Below are positions 25,882 to 34,393 of a DNA stretch of 39,068 bases, piece by piece. The DNA is from Pedosphaera sp. (GTDB lineage: Bacteria; Verrucomicrobiota; Verrucomicrobiia; Limisphaerales; F1-12-MAGs170). The notes beneath the pieces were generated by a model. The model saw nothing but the letters and a program-made list of their open reading frames with translations, made no database searches and was not told the origin of the DNA. Positions within the stretch are counted from its first letter, which is position 1. Every line of letters starts with the position of its first letter. The position numbers were made by a program, and so were the translations under genes. The DNA lies in NCBI GenBank assembly GCA_009695275.1, contig SIBF01000017.1:1-39068 (forward strand), given 5' to 3'.

Positions 25882-26397
25882 TTACAGAGGCTTCAATATG
25901 ACAAACCAGGCGGTGTCGTTCTTGTCACCGCCGGCGATGGTGATGAGCCTGCCTGCGCTGATGGTCTGTTTGACCTTGTTCACACACTTTCCTTCGCCAA
26001 TCAGCCTGATCTCGACATTGGAACCGCCGAGGCTCTGCACCTCAACATCGCACTTATCACTCATCTTGAGCCGCTGAGTGGCACCGCCGGCCACATCCAT
26101 CTTCTTACGTGTCACTTCGAAGTAGTTTTTCCACTTGAAGATACCCTTGAGGCCTTCAGTAATCTTGACTTCAACTTCTTTGAGTTCCTTCCCAGATGGC
26201 TTCTCGTCATTTGTTCCCCATATCAGTTGCACTTCAAATTTCCAATCGGCCTTCCCTTCAGCTGCCTCAACGCGCTGGGCAATCCCGCCTAAGCCCGTGG
26301 CCATCACCCACAACAAAAGCAAACCGCGCAGCCAGTTGAGGGATCCACTCAACAACACAATTTCCTTACACATCGAAGGATTCGCAAGAGCCTGCAT
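25882..26397 (-). CDS. Secreted protein of unknown function downstream of a sigma/anti-sigma pair
   Basis: A 171-residue protein with an N-terminal hydrophobic stretch (about 23-38, LRGLLLLWVMATGLGG) and a likely cleavage site near VEA-AEG at 45, leaving a mature domain of about 125 residues rich in beta strands (WKFEVQLIWGTND, VEVQSLGGSNVEIRLIGEGKCVNKVKQTI). I do not recognise the family. It starts six bases after the anti-sigma gene, with AGGA overlapping that gene's TAG stop as ribosome binding site, so it belongs to the same transcript. By position it may be the envelope product or sensor of the sigma system; this is inference. An ATG at 26373 is an alternative start. Confidence 0.75.
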   Translation of the reverse strand: MQALANPSMCKEIVLLSGSLNWLRGLLLLWVMATGLGGIAQRVEAAEGKADWKFEVQLIWGTNDEKPSGKELKEVEVKITEGLKGIFKWKNYFEVTRKKMDVAGGATQRLKMSDKCDVEVQSLGGSNVEIRLIGEGKCVNKVKQTISAGRLITIAGGDKNDTAWFVILKPL

Positions 26398-26403
26398 AAA
26401 ATC

Positions 26404-26874
26404 CTAGTTGAAATCCGCGTTCTGCACCCAGACCACGGTCATGTTTGCGGAGTCCGAGTGGAAAGTGATCGTGCTCATTTCGTCCAAGGCGGATTCGATC
26501 TCGTGGACCTGTGGTCCAACAATTCCCTGTCGGTTCACGCTGATCAACAGGGCAATTCCCACCGCAACCCCGCATGTAGCAACCATCCGTGTCCAAATTG
26601 CCGACCAGAACGGTGCTTTCGAGGACTCCCGGACAGGACGAGCGCTGCTGCTGTTGATGTCTCGTTTGATCTTGGACCAGTAAAATTCTCCGGACTCCGG
26701 AAGCTTGTATTCGGGCTCATTCGCGACGGTCAGATCACGGATCGCAATCAGTTCGTCATGCAAAGCCCGCGCCTCGGCATCACTCTCAACCAGGCAAGCC
26801 ACTTCACGAGCTTCAGATGCGTTCAGCTCGTTGTCCACGCAAGCCTGTATTTTTAACGCCAGATCGTTCTTCAT
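26404..26874 (-). CDS. Putative membrane-bound anti-sigma factor
   Basis: A 156-residue protein. The N-terminal 60 residues (LALKIQACVDNELNASEAREVACLVESDAEA) resemble the cytoplasmic anti-sigma domains that bind ECF factors. One transmembrane helix is predicted at about 94-114 (WTRMVATCGVAVGIALLIS), leaving a short periplasmic tail of about 40 residues. Zinc-binding HxxxCxxC is absent, so this is not a ZAS-type factor. The ATG overlaps the sigma gene's TGA by four bases (ATGA), a common arrangement that keeps sigma and anti-sigma in balance. The longer frame to 26964 would overlap the sigma gene deeply and is rejected. Confidence 0.8.
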   Translation of the reverse strand: MKNDLALKIQACVDNELNASEAREVACLVESDAEARALHDELIAIRDLTVANEPEYKLPESGEFYWSKIKRDINSSSARPVRESSKAPFWSAIWTRMVATCGVAVGIALLISVNRQGIVGPQVHEIESALDEMSTITFHSDSANMTVVWVQNADFN

Positions 26875-27470
26875 TTTGATTCTTCCCGTTTCCAGCCAGC
26901 CATCAAGACCGCCATCTTTCGCCGTGCATAAAACAGCCGCGACATCACCGTTCCAATCGAACACTCCATTCGCTTTGCGATCTCCTTATATTCCAGCTCT
27001 TGAAACTCGTGTAATATCAGCACCGTGCGGTGCTCATAAGAGAGCTGGCCCAGCGCGCGATCAATCCGTTCCCTCAATTCACTTCGTTCCAGCCGCTCGG
27101 TGGGATTCGGCGTGATGACCGGCATCTGCCGCTCCACGCCACCCAGGTCTTCCTCGAGCTGCTCGATCGATTCCGCCCTCAGGCGCTTCTGCTTCCGGAG
27201 CTGATCCAGGCACAGATTGATCACGATCCGCGTCATCCAGGTGAGAAAGCTTGAATCACCATGGAACTGCGCCAGTCGCTGCCACGCTTTCACCCATGCT
27301 TCTTGAGAAAGATCTAACGCGGTATCTTCGTTCCGCATCATGCTGAAGGCGCGTGCATAAACTTTATCCCGGTGCCGGGACACTAATTCCTCGAACGCCA
27401 CCATGTCACCCTTCTGTGAGGCGCGCACGAGCGCGTCATCAGGTTTGGCACTATAATCGCCTTGCGTCAT
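26871..27470 (-). CDS. ECF RNA polymerase sigma factor (RpoE-like)
   Basis: A 199-residue group IV sigma factor. Region 2 is AFEELVSRHRDKVYARAFSM through LSQEAWVKAWQRL and SFLTWMTRIVINLCLDQLRKQKR; region 4 is LSYEHRTVLILHEFQELEYKEIAKRMECSIGTVMSRLFYARRKM. The arrangement with an overlapping membrane anti-sigma gene suggests an envelope-stress or surface signal response. The ATG at 27470 lies only 37 bp after hisB, so it could be co-transcribed with hisB or driven by a promoter inside hisB; no autoregulated ECF promoter motif was clear. Confidence 0.93.
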   Translation of the reverse strand: MTQGDYSAKPDDALVRASQKGDMVAFEELVSRHRDKVYARAFSMMRNEDTALDLSQEAWVKAWQRLAQFHGDSSFLTWMTRIVINLCLDQLRKQKRLRAESIEQLEEDLGGVERQMPVITPNPTERLERSELRERIDRALGQLSYEHRTVLILHEFQELEYKEIAKRMECSIGTVMSRLFYARRKMAVLMAGWKREESK

Positions 27471-27507
27471 TTATGGACGGGTTCTCAGGTAATCTATTCA
27501 GGCGAAC

Positions 27508-28170
27508 TCAAAGTCGGCCCTTTGTGCTTGGAAGCAGACCGGCAATTCGAGGATCACACTGGCACGCGGCGTCCACCGCGCGAGCGAACGCTTTGAACAA
27601 CGCCTCCACGATGTGATGCGGCTCGTCCCCGTAAAGTAGTTCAAGGTGCAGATTGCAGCGGGCTTCATTGGCAAATCCCTGAAAGAACTCCCGCGCCAAT
27701 CCGAAACGAAAGCTCGATGACATATCCTGATGCCGGTCAGCACCAGAAATCTTTTTTTGACTCTTGTCGTTGAGTCCCCGCCAAACCAGGTAGGGCCGTC
27801 CGCTGAAATCCACCACGCAACGCGCCAAACATTCGTCCATCGGCACGTAAGCTTCACCACTCAATGGATTTTGTGGATCGAAGCCCGCTCCGTAACGACG
27901 AATGCCCTTCTTGTCCCCCAGCGCCTTGAGAAACACCTGGCCCAGCGCTATTCCGCAATCCTCGACGGTGTGATGTGCGTCAACCTCAATATCACCGTCG
28001 CATTTCAGCACAAGATCCGTGGTCGAGTGCTTCGCGAAAAGCGTCAGCATGTGGTCGAAGAAAGGCACTTTCGTGCTGATTGCAGACTTGCCAGTGCCGT
28101 CAATGTTCAAGCGCGCTTCAATCCGCGTCTCTTTTGTGACTCGTTTGAGTTGAGCGTGCCTTCTTTTCAT
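27508..28170 (-). CDS. hisB: Imidazoleglycerol-phosphate dehydratase
   Basis: HisB dehydrates imidazole glycerol phosphate in histidine synthesis. The 220-residue monofunctional form is seen: RVTKETRIEARLNIDGTG at the N-terminus, FFDHMLTLFAKH, the metal-binding HHTVEDCGIALG and its pseudo-repeat HHIVEALFKAFARA. No phosphatase domain is fused. A stretch of about 20 residues (RGLNDKSQKKISGADRHQDM) is longer than usual in the middle of the protein. The ATG at 28170 follows CAGGTG and is preferred over a GTG at 28176. No other histidine genes are in this window. Confidence 0.95.
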   Translation of the reverse strand: MKRRHAQLKRVTKETRIEARLNIDGTGKSAISTKVPFFDHMLTLFAKHSTTDLVLKCDGDIEVDAHHTVEDCGIALGQVFLKALGDKKGIRRYGAGFDPQNPLSGEAYVPMDECLARCVVDFSGRPYLVWRGLNDKSQKKISGADRHQDMSSSFRFGLAREFFQGFANEARCNLHLELLYGDEPHHIVEALFKAFARAVDAACQCDPRIAGLLPSTKGRL

Positions 28171-28265
28171 TGGCACCTGATTACAGCAGCTTCACGAGCA
28201 ACACAAACTCAATTCCACGAACACACAACTGCTCGATATTTGGGTGCCTGATCTCACTGGATGAT

Positions 28266-28592
28266 TCAGTAGCGAGGCGACGACGGATCCACATCGATGC
28301 TCCAGCGGTCGATGCCGCCGGCGAGGTTCTGAAGGTTTGTGAACCCACACTGCCGCAGTTGCGCGATGGCATTCAGACTTCGGATGCCATGGTGGCAATA
28401 CACAACCACCACCTCGTCCTTCCACTTTTCGATTTCGTCCACTCGCGACGAAAGCTCGCCGAGCGGAATCAAAGTGGAGTTCGGCAGGGAAACAAAATGA
28501 TGCTCTTCGATTTCTCGCACATCGAGAAGCCGGGGAACCTCTCCGTCTCGAATCTTTGAGGCCAAGTCTCTCGGTGAAATCTGAATGCTCAT
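28266..28592 (-). CDS. Rhodanese-like domain protein
   Basis: A 108-residue single-domain rhodanese. The domain begins at ISPRDLASKIRDGEVPRLLDVREIEEH and has an active-site loop CHHGIR (Cys66 to Arg71), the six-residue length of sulfurtransferase-type rhodaneses, followed by GFTNLQNLAGGIDRWS. It could carry a persulfide for sulfur transfer. The ATG at 28592 is used because the domain starts there; the frame upstream to 28655 has no homologous content. It lies between trxB and hisB on the same strand. The link with thioredoxin reductase suggests redox or sulfur metabolism, but this is inference. Confidence 0.88.
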   Translation of the reverse strand: MSIQISPRDLASKIRDGEVPRLLDVREIEEHHFVSLPNSTLIPLGELSSRVDEIEKWKDEVVVVYCHHGIRSLNAIAQLRQCGFTNLQNLAGGIDRWSIDVDPSSPRY

Positions 28593-28658
28593 AAACCTGA
28601 CGCTGGCGCCATGTGCTGCCCCGGCATTCGTTGCATGGGAAACTCGAGAACACACGAC

Positions 28659-29588
28659 CTACTTGCTCAAGCCGGCAAGGTATCTCTCCGCATCGATTGC
28701 TGCCGCGCAGCCCAGCCCAGCCGCCGTGATCGCCTGGCGGTACACGTGATCACTGCAATCCCCGGCCACGAACACTCCCGGCACGTTGGTTTCAGTTCCG
28801 CGCTTTGGCCGGATGTAGCCGTTCTCGTCCGTATCGATGAGCCCCTTGAAAATCTGTGTGTTCGGCACGTGCCCGATCGCGACGAAGACACCCGCGCAAT
28901 CAAGCACCGACTCCGTGCCTGTCTTGATGTTCTTCACACGGACTCCGGTCACCTTATCCTGCTTCACATCGAGAACATCCGTCACCTCTGAATCCCAGAT
29001 CGGCTTGATCTTCGGATTTGTCAGTGTGCGTTCAGCCATGATCTTTGAAGCACGCAAACTGTCGCGGCGATGGATGAGATAGACAATCGACCCGAAACGC
29101 GAGAGATAGGTTGCCTCTTCACAAGCTGAGTCACCACCGCCTACCACGACCAATGGTTGGTTCCGGAACATTGGGAGCGCTCCGTCACAAGTCGCGCAGT
29201 AAGTCACCCCTTTCTTCTCCAGCAACTGCTCGTTTTCCAAGCCGAGGTGCCGGTGACCTGCGCCGCTGGCGATGATCAATGTTTGAGTTTCCAATAGTTC
29301 GCCATCGACCGCCAGTGAAATTTCCTTCTTGGAGAAATCGGCAGCATCAAGCGTTGCAAATTTCACTCGCGCTCCGAACCGTTCCGCCTGTTTTTGCATG
29401 CGCGTCATAAGCTCGTAACCGTCGATGCCTTCGGGAAATCCCGGGTAGTTCTCGACGATGCTTGTAGTGGTGAGTAGTCCACCCGGCATGACGCCCGTAA
29501 GGACGAGCGGATTGAGGTTGGCGCGAGCAGTGTAAATGGCGGCCGTAAGCCCGGCGCACCCGGTTCCAACAATGACAACTTTTTCCAT
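28659..29588 (-). CDS. trxB: Thioredoxin-disulfide reductase
   Basis: A 309-residue low-molecular-weight flavoprotein that reduces thioredoxin with NADPH. FAD binding is by VIVGTGCAGLTAAIYTARA (residues 5-23), the redox-active disulfide is C131-C134 in VTYCATCDGA, the NADPH motif is VVGGGDSACEEATYLSRF, and the C-terminal FAD motif is VPGVFVAGDCSDHVYRQA. The length is normal. The ATG at 29588 matches the family start (MEKVVIVGTG); 28 more in-frame codons upstream to a TTG are rejected. It diverges from the efflux adaptor gene over 190 bp, where no specific operator was identified. Confidence 0.96.
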   Translation of the reverse strand: MEKVVIVGTGCAGLTAAIYTARANLNPLVLTGVMPGGLLTTTSIVENYPGFPEGIDGYELMTRMQKQAERFGARVKFATLDAADFSKKEISLAVDGELLETQTLIIASGAGHRHLGLENEQLLEKKGVTYCATCDGALPMFRNQPLVVVGGGDSACEEATYLSRFGSIVYLIHRRDSLRASKIMAERTLTNPKIKPIWDSEVTDVLDVKQDKVTGVRVKNIKTGTESVLDCAGVFVAIGHVPNTQIFKGLIDTDENGYIRPKRGTETNVPGVFVAGDCSDHVYRQAITAAGLGCAAAIDAERYLAGLSK

Positions 29589-29778
29589 AAACGAAAGTGG
29601 CGGAACCGTAGTGTTGCATCCTTCTGTTGGCAAGTTCCACGACAGTTTCACGGCGGGTTTATCGAACAGCATCCAAATTCCGTGAATTTATTTCTGACCT
29701 TGCGAGTCGTTCCTGCCTCAGTCAGGCCCTGATCGGCTCTTGGTCTCCTAATTTTGCCCTGGAGCCAAATGTTGCCGG

Positions 29779-30972
29779 ATGATGGCAATGAAGATGAAAA
29801 AATGGTTCGTATTACTCGTTTTGCTGGCAGGCGGCACGCTGGCTTTCAATCGCTTTCTTGACTGGAAGCCGAAGAAGACTGAACCCACGCAAGGAAGGAC
29901 GACCACGGCGGCGGTTGAGCAGCGGAGCATCCATTTCGCGGTCACGGCGGCAGGCGATATTGGCCCTGCCGAGCAGGTGTCCGTCCGCCCCGAAGTCAAT
30001 GGCATGATCGCCACTCTGCCGGTGGACTTGGGTGACATCGTCAAGAAAGACCAGATACTCCTGACAATGGACGACCGCGACCTTCAGACGGAGAGATCCA
30101 CTCGGAAGGCCGAGATTGACGGCGCTCGCATCAACCTCGAAAAGGCCTCCCGCGATTTCAAGCGCTCAGGGGAACTCTTCGAGGCCAAGCTGATTTCGCA
30201 GGAGCTTTCAGACGACACCAAGACCGCGTTTGATCTCGCGAAAAACAGCCTTGCTCGCGCGGAACAAGGTCTGGCGCTGGTCGATTATCGCCTCTCGAAG
30301 ACAAAAATCCTGGCTCCTTTCGATTGCACCGTCCTCACGCGGCCTGTCTCCGTGGGCCAGGCGGTGTCCGGCTCGGGCGGATTCAACAGCGGCACCGAAG
30401 TTCTCACCATTGCGGACCTCACTCACATGATCGTCAATGCACACGTCAACCAGGCCGACGTAACGCGGCTCTCCACCGGTCAGGAAGTCACGGTCGATGT
30501 GGAATCGGTTCCCGGCCTGTCCATGAAGGGCACAGTCGAACGCATCGCGCCGCAGTCCGCCGTGAAGAACGGCGTCAAGGGCTACTCCGCCCGCGTGCAG
30601 CTCAAGAACATTGATCCCCGGGTCAGGCCCGGCATGACGGCAAACATTTCCGTGCCCGTTGCTTCGGCAGAGAATGCCGTCGCCATTCCGCTTGCCGCTG
30701 TTTTCACGGAGAAAGGCGAACGCTACGTCCTGGTGAAAAAATCTCCCGAGTCCGAGGAATTCGAGCGCCGTGAAGTTCAGATCGGAATCGCCGATTACGA
30801 GCACGCTGAAGTGCTCAAGGGTTTGACTCCCGGCGAAATCGTTTCGCTCGTTGATACCCTGTCGAAAACCGAAAAAAGGCCCGGTGGCGAAGCGGCGGCG
30901 GCGACGAACTCGATGCGGACGGTCGTTGGTGGCGCTGCATCCGCGAAGGCAGGAACCGACAAAGTCCGCTAG
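29779..30972 (+). CDS. Efflux periplasmic adaptor subunit (MacA/HlyD-like)
   Basis: A 397-residue membrane-fusion protein: N-terminal anchor helix (about 7-23), then a lipoyl-like half (VSVRPEVNGMIATLPVDLGDIVKKDQILLTMDD), a coiled-coil hairpin (about 95-170), the second lipoyl half (TKILAPFDCTVLTRPVSVGQAV), and beta-barrel and membrane-proximal domains (GMTANISVPVASAENAVAIPLAAVF). It should bridge the downstream ABC permease to an outer-membrane channel; no TolC-like gene is present here. The C-terminal tail is Ala/Thr-rich. Several ATGs cluster at 29779-29796, so the exact start is uncertain. The ATPase gene follows 27 bp after its stop, indicating an operon. Confidence 0.9.
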   Translation: MMAMKMKKWFVLLVLLAGGTLAFNRFLDWKPKKTEPTQGRTTTAAVEQRSIHFAVTAAGDIGPAEQVSVRPEVNGMIATLPVDLGDIVKKDQILLTMDDRDLQTERSTRKAEIDGARINLEKASRDFKRSGELFEAKLISQELSDDTKTAFDLAKNSLARAEQGLALVDYRLSKTKILAPFDCTVLTRPVSVGQAVSGSGGFNSGTEVLTIADLTHMIVNAHVNQADVTRLSTGQEVTVDVESVPGLSMKGTVERIAPQSAVKNGVKGYSARVQLKNIDPRVRPGMTANISVPVASAENAVAIPLAAVFTEKGERYVLVKKSPESEEFERREVQIGIADYEHAEVLKGLTPGEIVSLVDTLSKTEKRPGGEAAAATNSMRTVVGGAASAKAGTDKVR

Positions 30973-30999
30973 CAAGTTTCACCAGAACACAATACTACC

Positions 31000-31740
31000 G
31001 TGGCGCTCGTCGAACTACGCAATGTCAGCAAGATTTATCACCTCGGTGGTGAAGAGATCCGGGCGTTGGATGATCTGTCGCTCGACATCGAGAGCGGAGA
31101 GTTCATCTCGATCATCGGGCCATCCGGCAGCGGTAAATCCACGCTCATGCACATCCTGGGCTGCCTGGATTCGCCCACAAAGGGAACCATCCAGCTTGAT
31201 GGCACCATGATTCACAATGCCAGCTCCAGGGAGCTGGCCCGGATTCGTAATCAGAAAATCGGCTTCGTATTCCAGTTCTTCAATCTGCTCCCGCGTTTGA
31301 ACGTCATGCAAAACGTCGAGTTGCCGATGGTCTATGCTGGCGCGGGTAGCCGTGAACGACATGAACGGGTGATGGCAGCCTTGAAGCTCGTCGGTCTTGA
31401 GAACCGCAGCAAACACCGGCCCATGCAACTTTCCGGCGGCCAGCAACAACGCGTGGCCATTGCCCGCGCGCTGGTCAATAATCCTCGAATCGTTTTCGCG
31501 GACGAACCCACTGGAAATCTCGACTCGAACACCGGCGAAGCGATTCTCGACCTGTTCCGGAGTTTGAGCACGCAGGGCCGGACCATCGCCCTGGTAACGC
31601 ACGATCCGGAGATCGCCGCCGTGACCCCGCGCCGCATCGAGATCCGCGACGGCAAGATCGCCATCAAAGTGGATCCAAAACTCGCCGGCCTGGATCGTGT
31701 CTCTGCTCGCGCGGTCCCTGCGGTGGCGTCGCCGTACTGA
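31000..31740 (+). CDS. ABC transporter ATP-binding protein (MacB/LolD type)
   Basis: A 246-residue ATPase subunit. Walker A is GPSGSGKST (40-48), the Q-loop lies in FVFQFFNLLPRLNV, the ABC signature is LSGGQQQR (144-151), Walker B is IVFADEP (164-170), and the H-loop is VTHDPE. The sequence GCLDSPTKGTI and NLLPRLN are typical of the MacB/LolD/FtsE-like group that powers mechanotransmission rather than classical transport. It starts with GTG at 31000. The C-terminal 25 residues extend beyond the domain. It lies between the adaptor and permease genes, consistent with a tripartite efflux system with separate ATPase and permease chains. Confidence 0.94.
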   Translation: MALVELRNVSKIYHLGGEEIRALDDLSLDIESGEFISIIGPSGSGKSTLMHILGCLDSPTKGTIQLDGTMIHNASSRELARIRNQKIGFVFQFFNLLPRLNVMQNVELPMVYAGAGSRERHERVMAALKLVGLENRSKHRPMQLSGGQQQRVAIARALVNNPRIVFADEPTGNLDSNTGEAILDLFRSLSTQGRTIALVTHDPEIAAVTPRRIEIRDGKIAIKVDPKLAGLDRVSARAVPAVASPY

Positions 31741-31750
31741 TTTCTATCGC

Positions 31751-33115
31751 ATGAATTTCTTCAATTCCATCTCGATCGGGTTCAAGGAAATCTGGGCGAA
31801 CAAATTTCGGTCCGCGCTGACGATGTTGGGCATCGTTCTCGGAGTTTCGAGCCTCGTGGCGATGTCCGCGCTGGTGAAAGGCATGGAGAACGGGATGAAA
31901 GAGGCGCTCGTCGCGATCGGCGGTCTTGAGAAGGTGCGCGTCGAGGAGCAGGAAATTCCCGCTGCACAGCGCCACCTGGCCGACCAGGCCATCGGATTGA
32001 CCGTTCGTGATGTTTACGCACTGCAACGAAGTGCTCCCCTGATCAAACTTGTGACACCGGAGATGCGCCTCGGACGCTTCGCCACCGTCACGCGCAACGG
32101 TAAAAGCCCGGACTGGGCAAACGTCACTGGCACCTGGCCGACAGCCATTGAGATGAATCAACATGAGATTCAGTACGGCCGGATGTTTAATGAGATCGAC
32201 GATGAGCAGGCTCGAAACGTCTGCGTGATTGGCACCGGGGTGCGCGACCAGCTTTTTGGCACGCCGGAGAAGGGCGGTAAGGAGGACGTGGTGGGCGAGA
32301 AGATCCACATCAACGGCCAGCCCTTTCGCATCATCGGCGTCTTTCGGCGCTACGAGAGTGAGCTCGACCGCAAGATGCGCGAAATGGAAAAGGATCAACC
32401 GAAGGAAACAGGCGGTGTGCAACGGCGGCGTGGGTGGGGCAGCGGACGGGGGAACAACAGTTGGGTTTACAACATGAAGAACAACACCGTTTACACGCCT
32501 CTCAACACCATGTGGCTGAAACTCAAGTCCGGCGGCGTGGGCACCAATACCGTTCCGGACCCCCGGCTGGCCGCGATGAACATCAAGGTGGCCGACATCG
32601 AGGTTCTCGAACCCGCGCTCCAGCAGGCCCGCAATGTGATGATGCACACGCACCGCGGCATCGAGGATTTCTCATTTCAAACCCAGGAGAACTGGTCTGA
32701 AGGCATCACCCAGGCCATCCGGAATCAGCGCATGAGCGGCGGATTCATCTCCGCGATCAGCCTGCTCGTCGGAGGAATTGGCATCATGAACATCATGCTG
32801 GCCAGCATCACCGAGCGCATCCGTGAGATCGGAATTCGCAAGGCCATTGGTGCCACCTTTGAAAACGTCTTCATCCAAATCCTGGTCGAGAGTGTCGTCC
32901 TCGCCGCTCTCGGGGGCATACTCGGCCTTGCCGCCTCGCAAGGAATCGTTCAGCTCCTCACTCTGCTGTCACCCACGGAAAACACCCCGATCATCACCGT
33001 TCCGGCGATGCTCCTCGCGCTGGGCTTGAGCGCATGTGTGGGAGTTCTGGCTGGTTTGATCCCGGCATTCAAAGCGGCCCGCCTCGATCCGATCCAGGCG
33101 CTGCGGTATGAATAG
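31751..33115 (+). CDS. ABC transporter permease (MacB/FtsX family)
   Basis: A 454-residue permease with one N-terminal helix (about 20-41, ALTMLGIVLGVSSLVAMSAL), a large periplasmic MacB_PCD domain, and three C-terminal helices in an FtsX domain (SGGFISAISLLVGGIGIMNIML, VVLAALGGILGLAASQGIV, ALGLSACVGVLAGLIPAFKA), ending LDPIQALRYE, the family's usual C-terminus. The periplasmic domain contains a charged Arg/Gly-rich stretch (GVQRRRGWGSGRGNN, about residues 223-237). The ATG at 31751, ten bases after the ATPase stop, is used instead of an upstream start inside that gene. With the two genes before it, it forms a MacAB-like exporter for an unknown substrate. Confidence 0.93.
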   Translation: MNFFNSISIGFKEIWANKFRSALTMLGIVLGVSSLVAMSALVKGMENGMKEALVAIGGLEKVRVEEQEIPAAQRHLADQAIGLTVRDVYALQRSAPLIKLVTPEMRLGRFATVTRNGKSPDWANVTGTWPTAIEMNQHEIQYGRMFNEIDDEQARNVCVIGTGVRDQLFGTPEKGGKEDVVGEKIHINGQPFRIIGVFRRYESELDRKMREMEKDQPKETGGVQRRRGWGSGRGNNSWVYNMKNNTVYTPLNTMWLKLKSGGVGTNTVPDPRLAAMNIKVADIEVLEPALQQARNVMMHTHRGIEDFSFQTQENWSEGITQAIRNQRMSGGFISAISLLVGGIGIMNIMLASITERIREIGIRKAIGATFENVFIQILVESVVLAALGGILGLAASQGIVQLLTLLSPTENTPIITVPAMLLALGLSACVGVLAGLIPAFKAARLDPIQALRYE

Positions 33116-33155
33116 CCAGGGAAGCCTGAACCCCCACTCCATGAACCGACACTGA

Positions 33156-33222
33156 GGAGCGCGGACGCTTCGTCGGCGCTTTCCAAAGTTGCGGCTTCGC
33201 GCGGACGGGGCGTTCGCGCTCC
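33156..33222. repeat. GGAGCGCGGA-type palindrome
   Basis: Arms ggagcgcggacgcttcgtc (33156-33174) and gacggggcgttcgcgctcc (33204-33222) pair at 16 of 19 positions. It lies between the permease stop and the next gene, and its arm ends match the repeats at 6238, 18162 and 19380. Confidence 0.7.
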
Positions 33223-33271
33223 TGTCCCGGCAATTCTTTCCCTCGCCAATATCCGCTGCTACAATCGCGCC

Positions 33272-34279
33272 ATGAGTTTTTCAAACCTGAGCCAGGCGAG
33301 ATCGATTTTCAAAGTAATGGGCGGTTTCTACGCTTTGTTTGGCGTGCTTGTCATCACCGCTGTGATCGAGGCAGCGGACTCGTCCGCTCACGGCGCGACC
33401 CAGCCTTCCAGGAACCCTGCCTGGCCTCGCTCCACCTTGAAAGCCGATGCTTCCTGGCAATTAAACCTCCCCAAGGGCCAGGGCTTCGATGCCTCGGCGC
33501 TTCTGATCACGAAGGAATATGGGATGCTCACCGTCAACGACCGGGGCTCAACTCTCTATCAGATCGATTTCTCGCGGCAGACCAACTCCGTTAACCTTCT
33601 TCCACTGACAAACGCATTCACTGCAAGGCAGCTCGAACCATTCAAGCGCGAGAAGATTGGTCGTTACGATACCGAGGGCATCGCGCAAGACAGCAATGGG
33701 CGACTCTACATTTGCGAGGAAGCCAACCGCTGGGTGCTCCGGTGGGATCCAAAATCTGACACGGTTGAGCGCCTCGTGATCGATTGGGCTCCCGTGAAGA
33801 AATACTTCAGCCCTATCGATATCAATGCTTCGTTCGAGGGCATCGCCGTCGGAGGAGATCGCCTCTACGTCGCCAACGAGCGGCAGTTGGGCCGCATCAT
33901 CGTGGTTGATCTCAAGAGCTTGAAAGTAGTCGATGATTTCGCCGTCCAGGCCGCCGGCAACGAGGCGCACGACGTTCACTATACCGATCTGTCCTGGTTC
34001 GACGGCGCGCTCTACGTTCTGCTGCGAGCCAGCCGTTGCGTGCTCAAAGTTGATGCAGCCAATCATCGTGTTCTCGCGGAATACAGCTTCCTGGAAATGG
34101 AACAGCAACCCGAGACGCGCTACATCCTGCTTTACCCGACCGGCAACATGGAAGGACTGGCTGTTGACAAGGATTACATCTGGCTGGTCACGGACAACAA
34201 CGGCCAGGGCCGCGTCAAATATCCCAAAGATACCCGTCCAACCTTGTTCCGCTGCAAAAGGCCTGACACGGCACGATGA
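33272..34279 (+). CDS. Exported phytase-esterase-like beta-propeller protein
   Basis: A 335-residue protein with an N-terminal hydrophobic segment (about 16-34) that may be a signal peptide or anchor. The body carries repeated propeller strands, including IGRYDTEGIAQDSNGRLYICEEANRWVLRWD, ASFEGIAVGGDRLYVANERQLGRIIVVDL and NMEGLAVDKDYIWLVTDNNGQGR. The DTEGIA/FEGIA/MEGLA pattern matches the esterase-like domain of phytase (PF13449) and related SdiA-regulated propellers. No catalytic activity can be assigned. It lies after the efflux operon across a palindromic repeat, so it is probably separately expressed; the gene after it starts 114 bp downstream. Confidence 0.72.
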   Translation: MSFSNLSQARSIFKVMGGFYALFGVLVITAVIEAADSSAHGATQPSRNPAWPRSTLKADASWQLNLPKGQGFDASALLITKEYGMLTVNDRGSTLYQIDFSRQTNSVNLLPLTNAFTARQLEPFKREKIGRYDTEGIAQDSNGRLYICEEANRWVLRWDPKSDTVERLVIDWAPVKKYFSPIDINASFEGIAVGGDRLYVANERQLGRIIVVDLKSLKVVDDFAVQAAGNEAHDVHYTDLSWFDGALYVLLRASRCVLKVDAANHRVLAEYSFLEMEQQPETRYILLYPTGNMEGLAVDKDYIWLVTDNNGQGRVKYPKDTRPTLFRCKRPDTAR

Positions 34280-34393
34280 TGTGGCACTAATTGGGGTCTT
34301 CGAGGTCGAAAGCAGGGTGCGGAGGCGTCGAACTGGCGATCAATAGGCAAAACTCTTTTGACGCACCCAAGAATTTCGTTAGCATCCCGGCCC

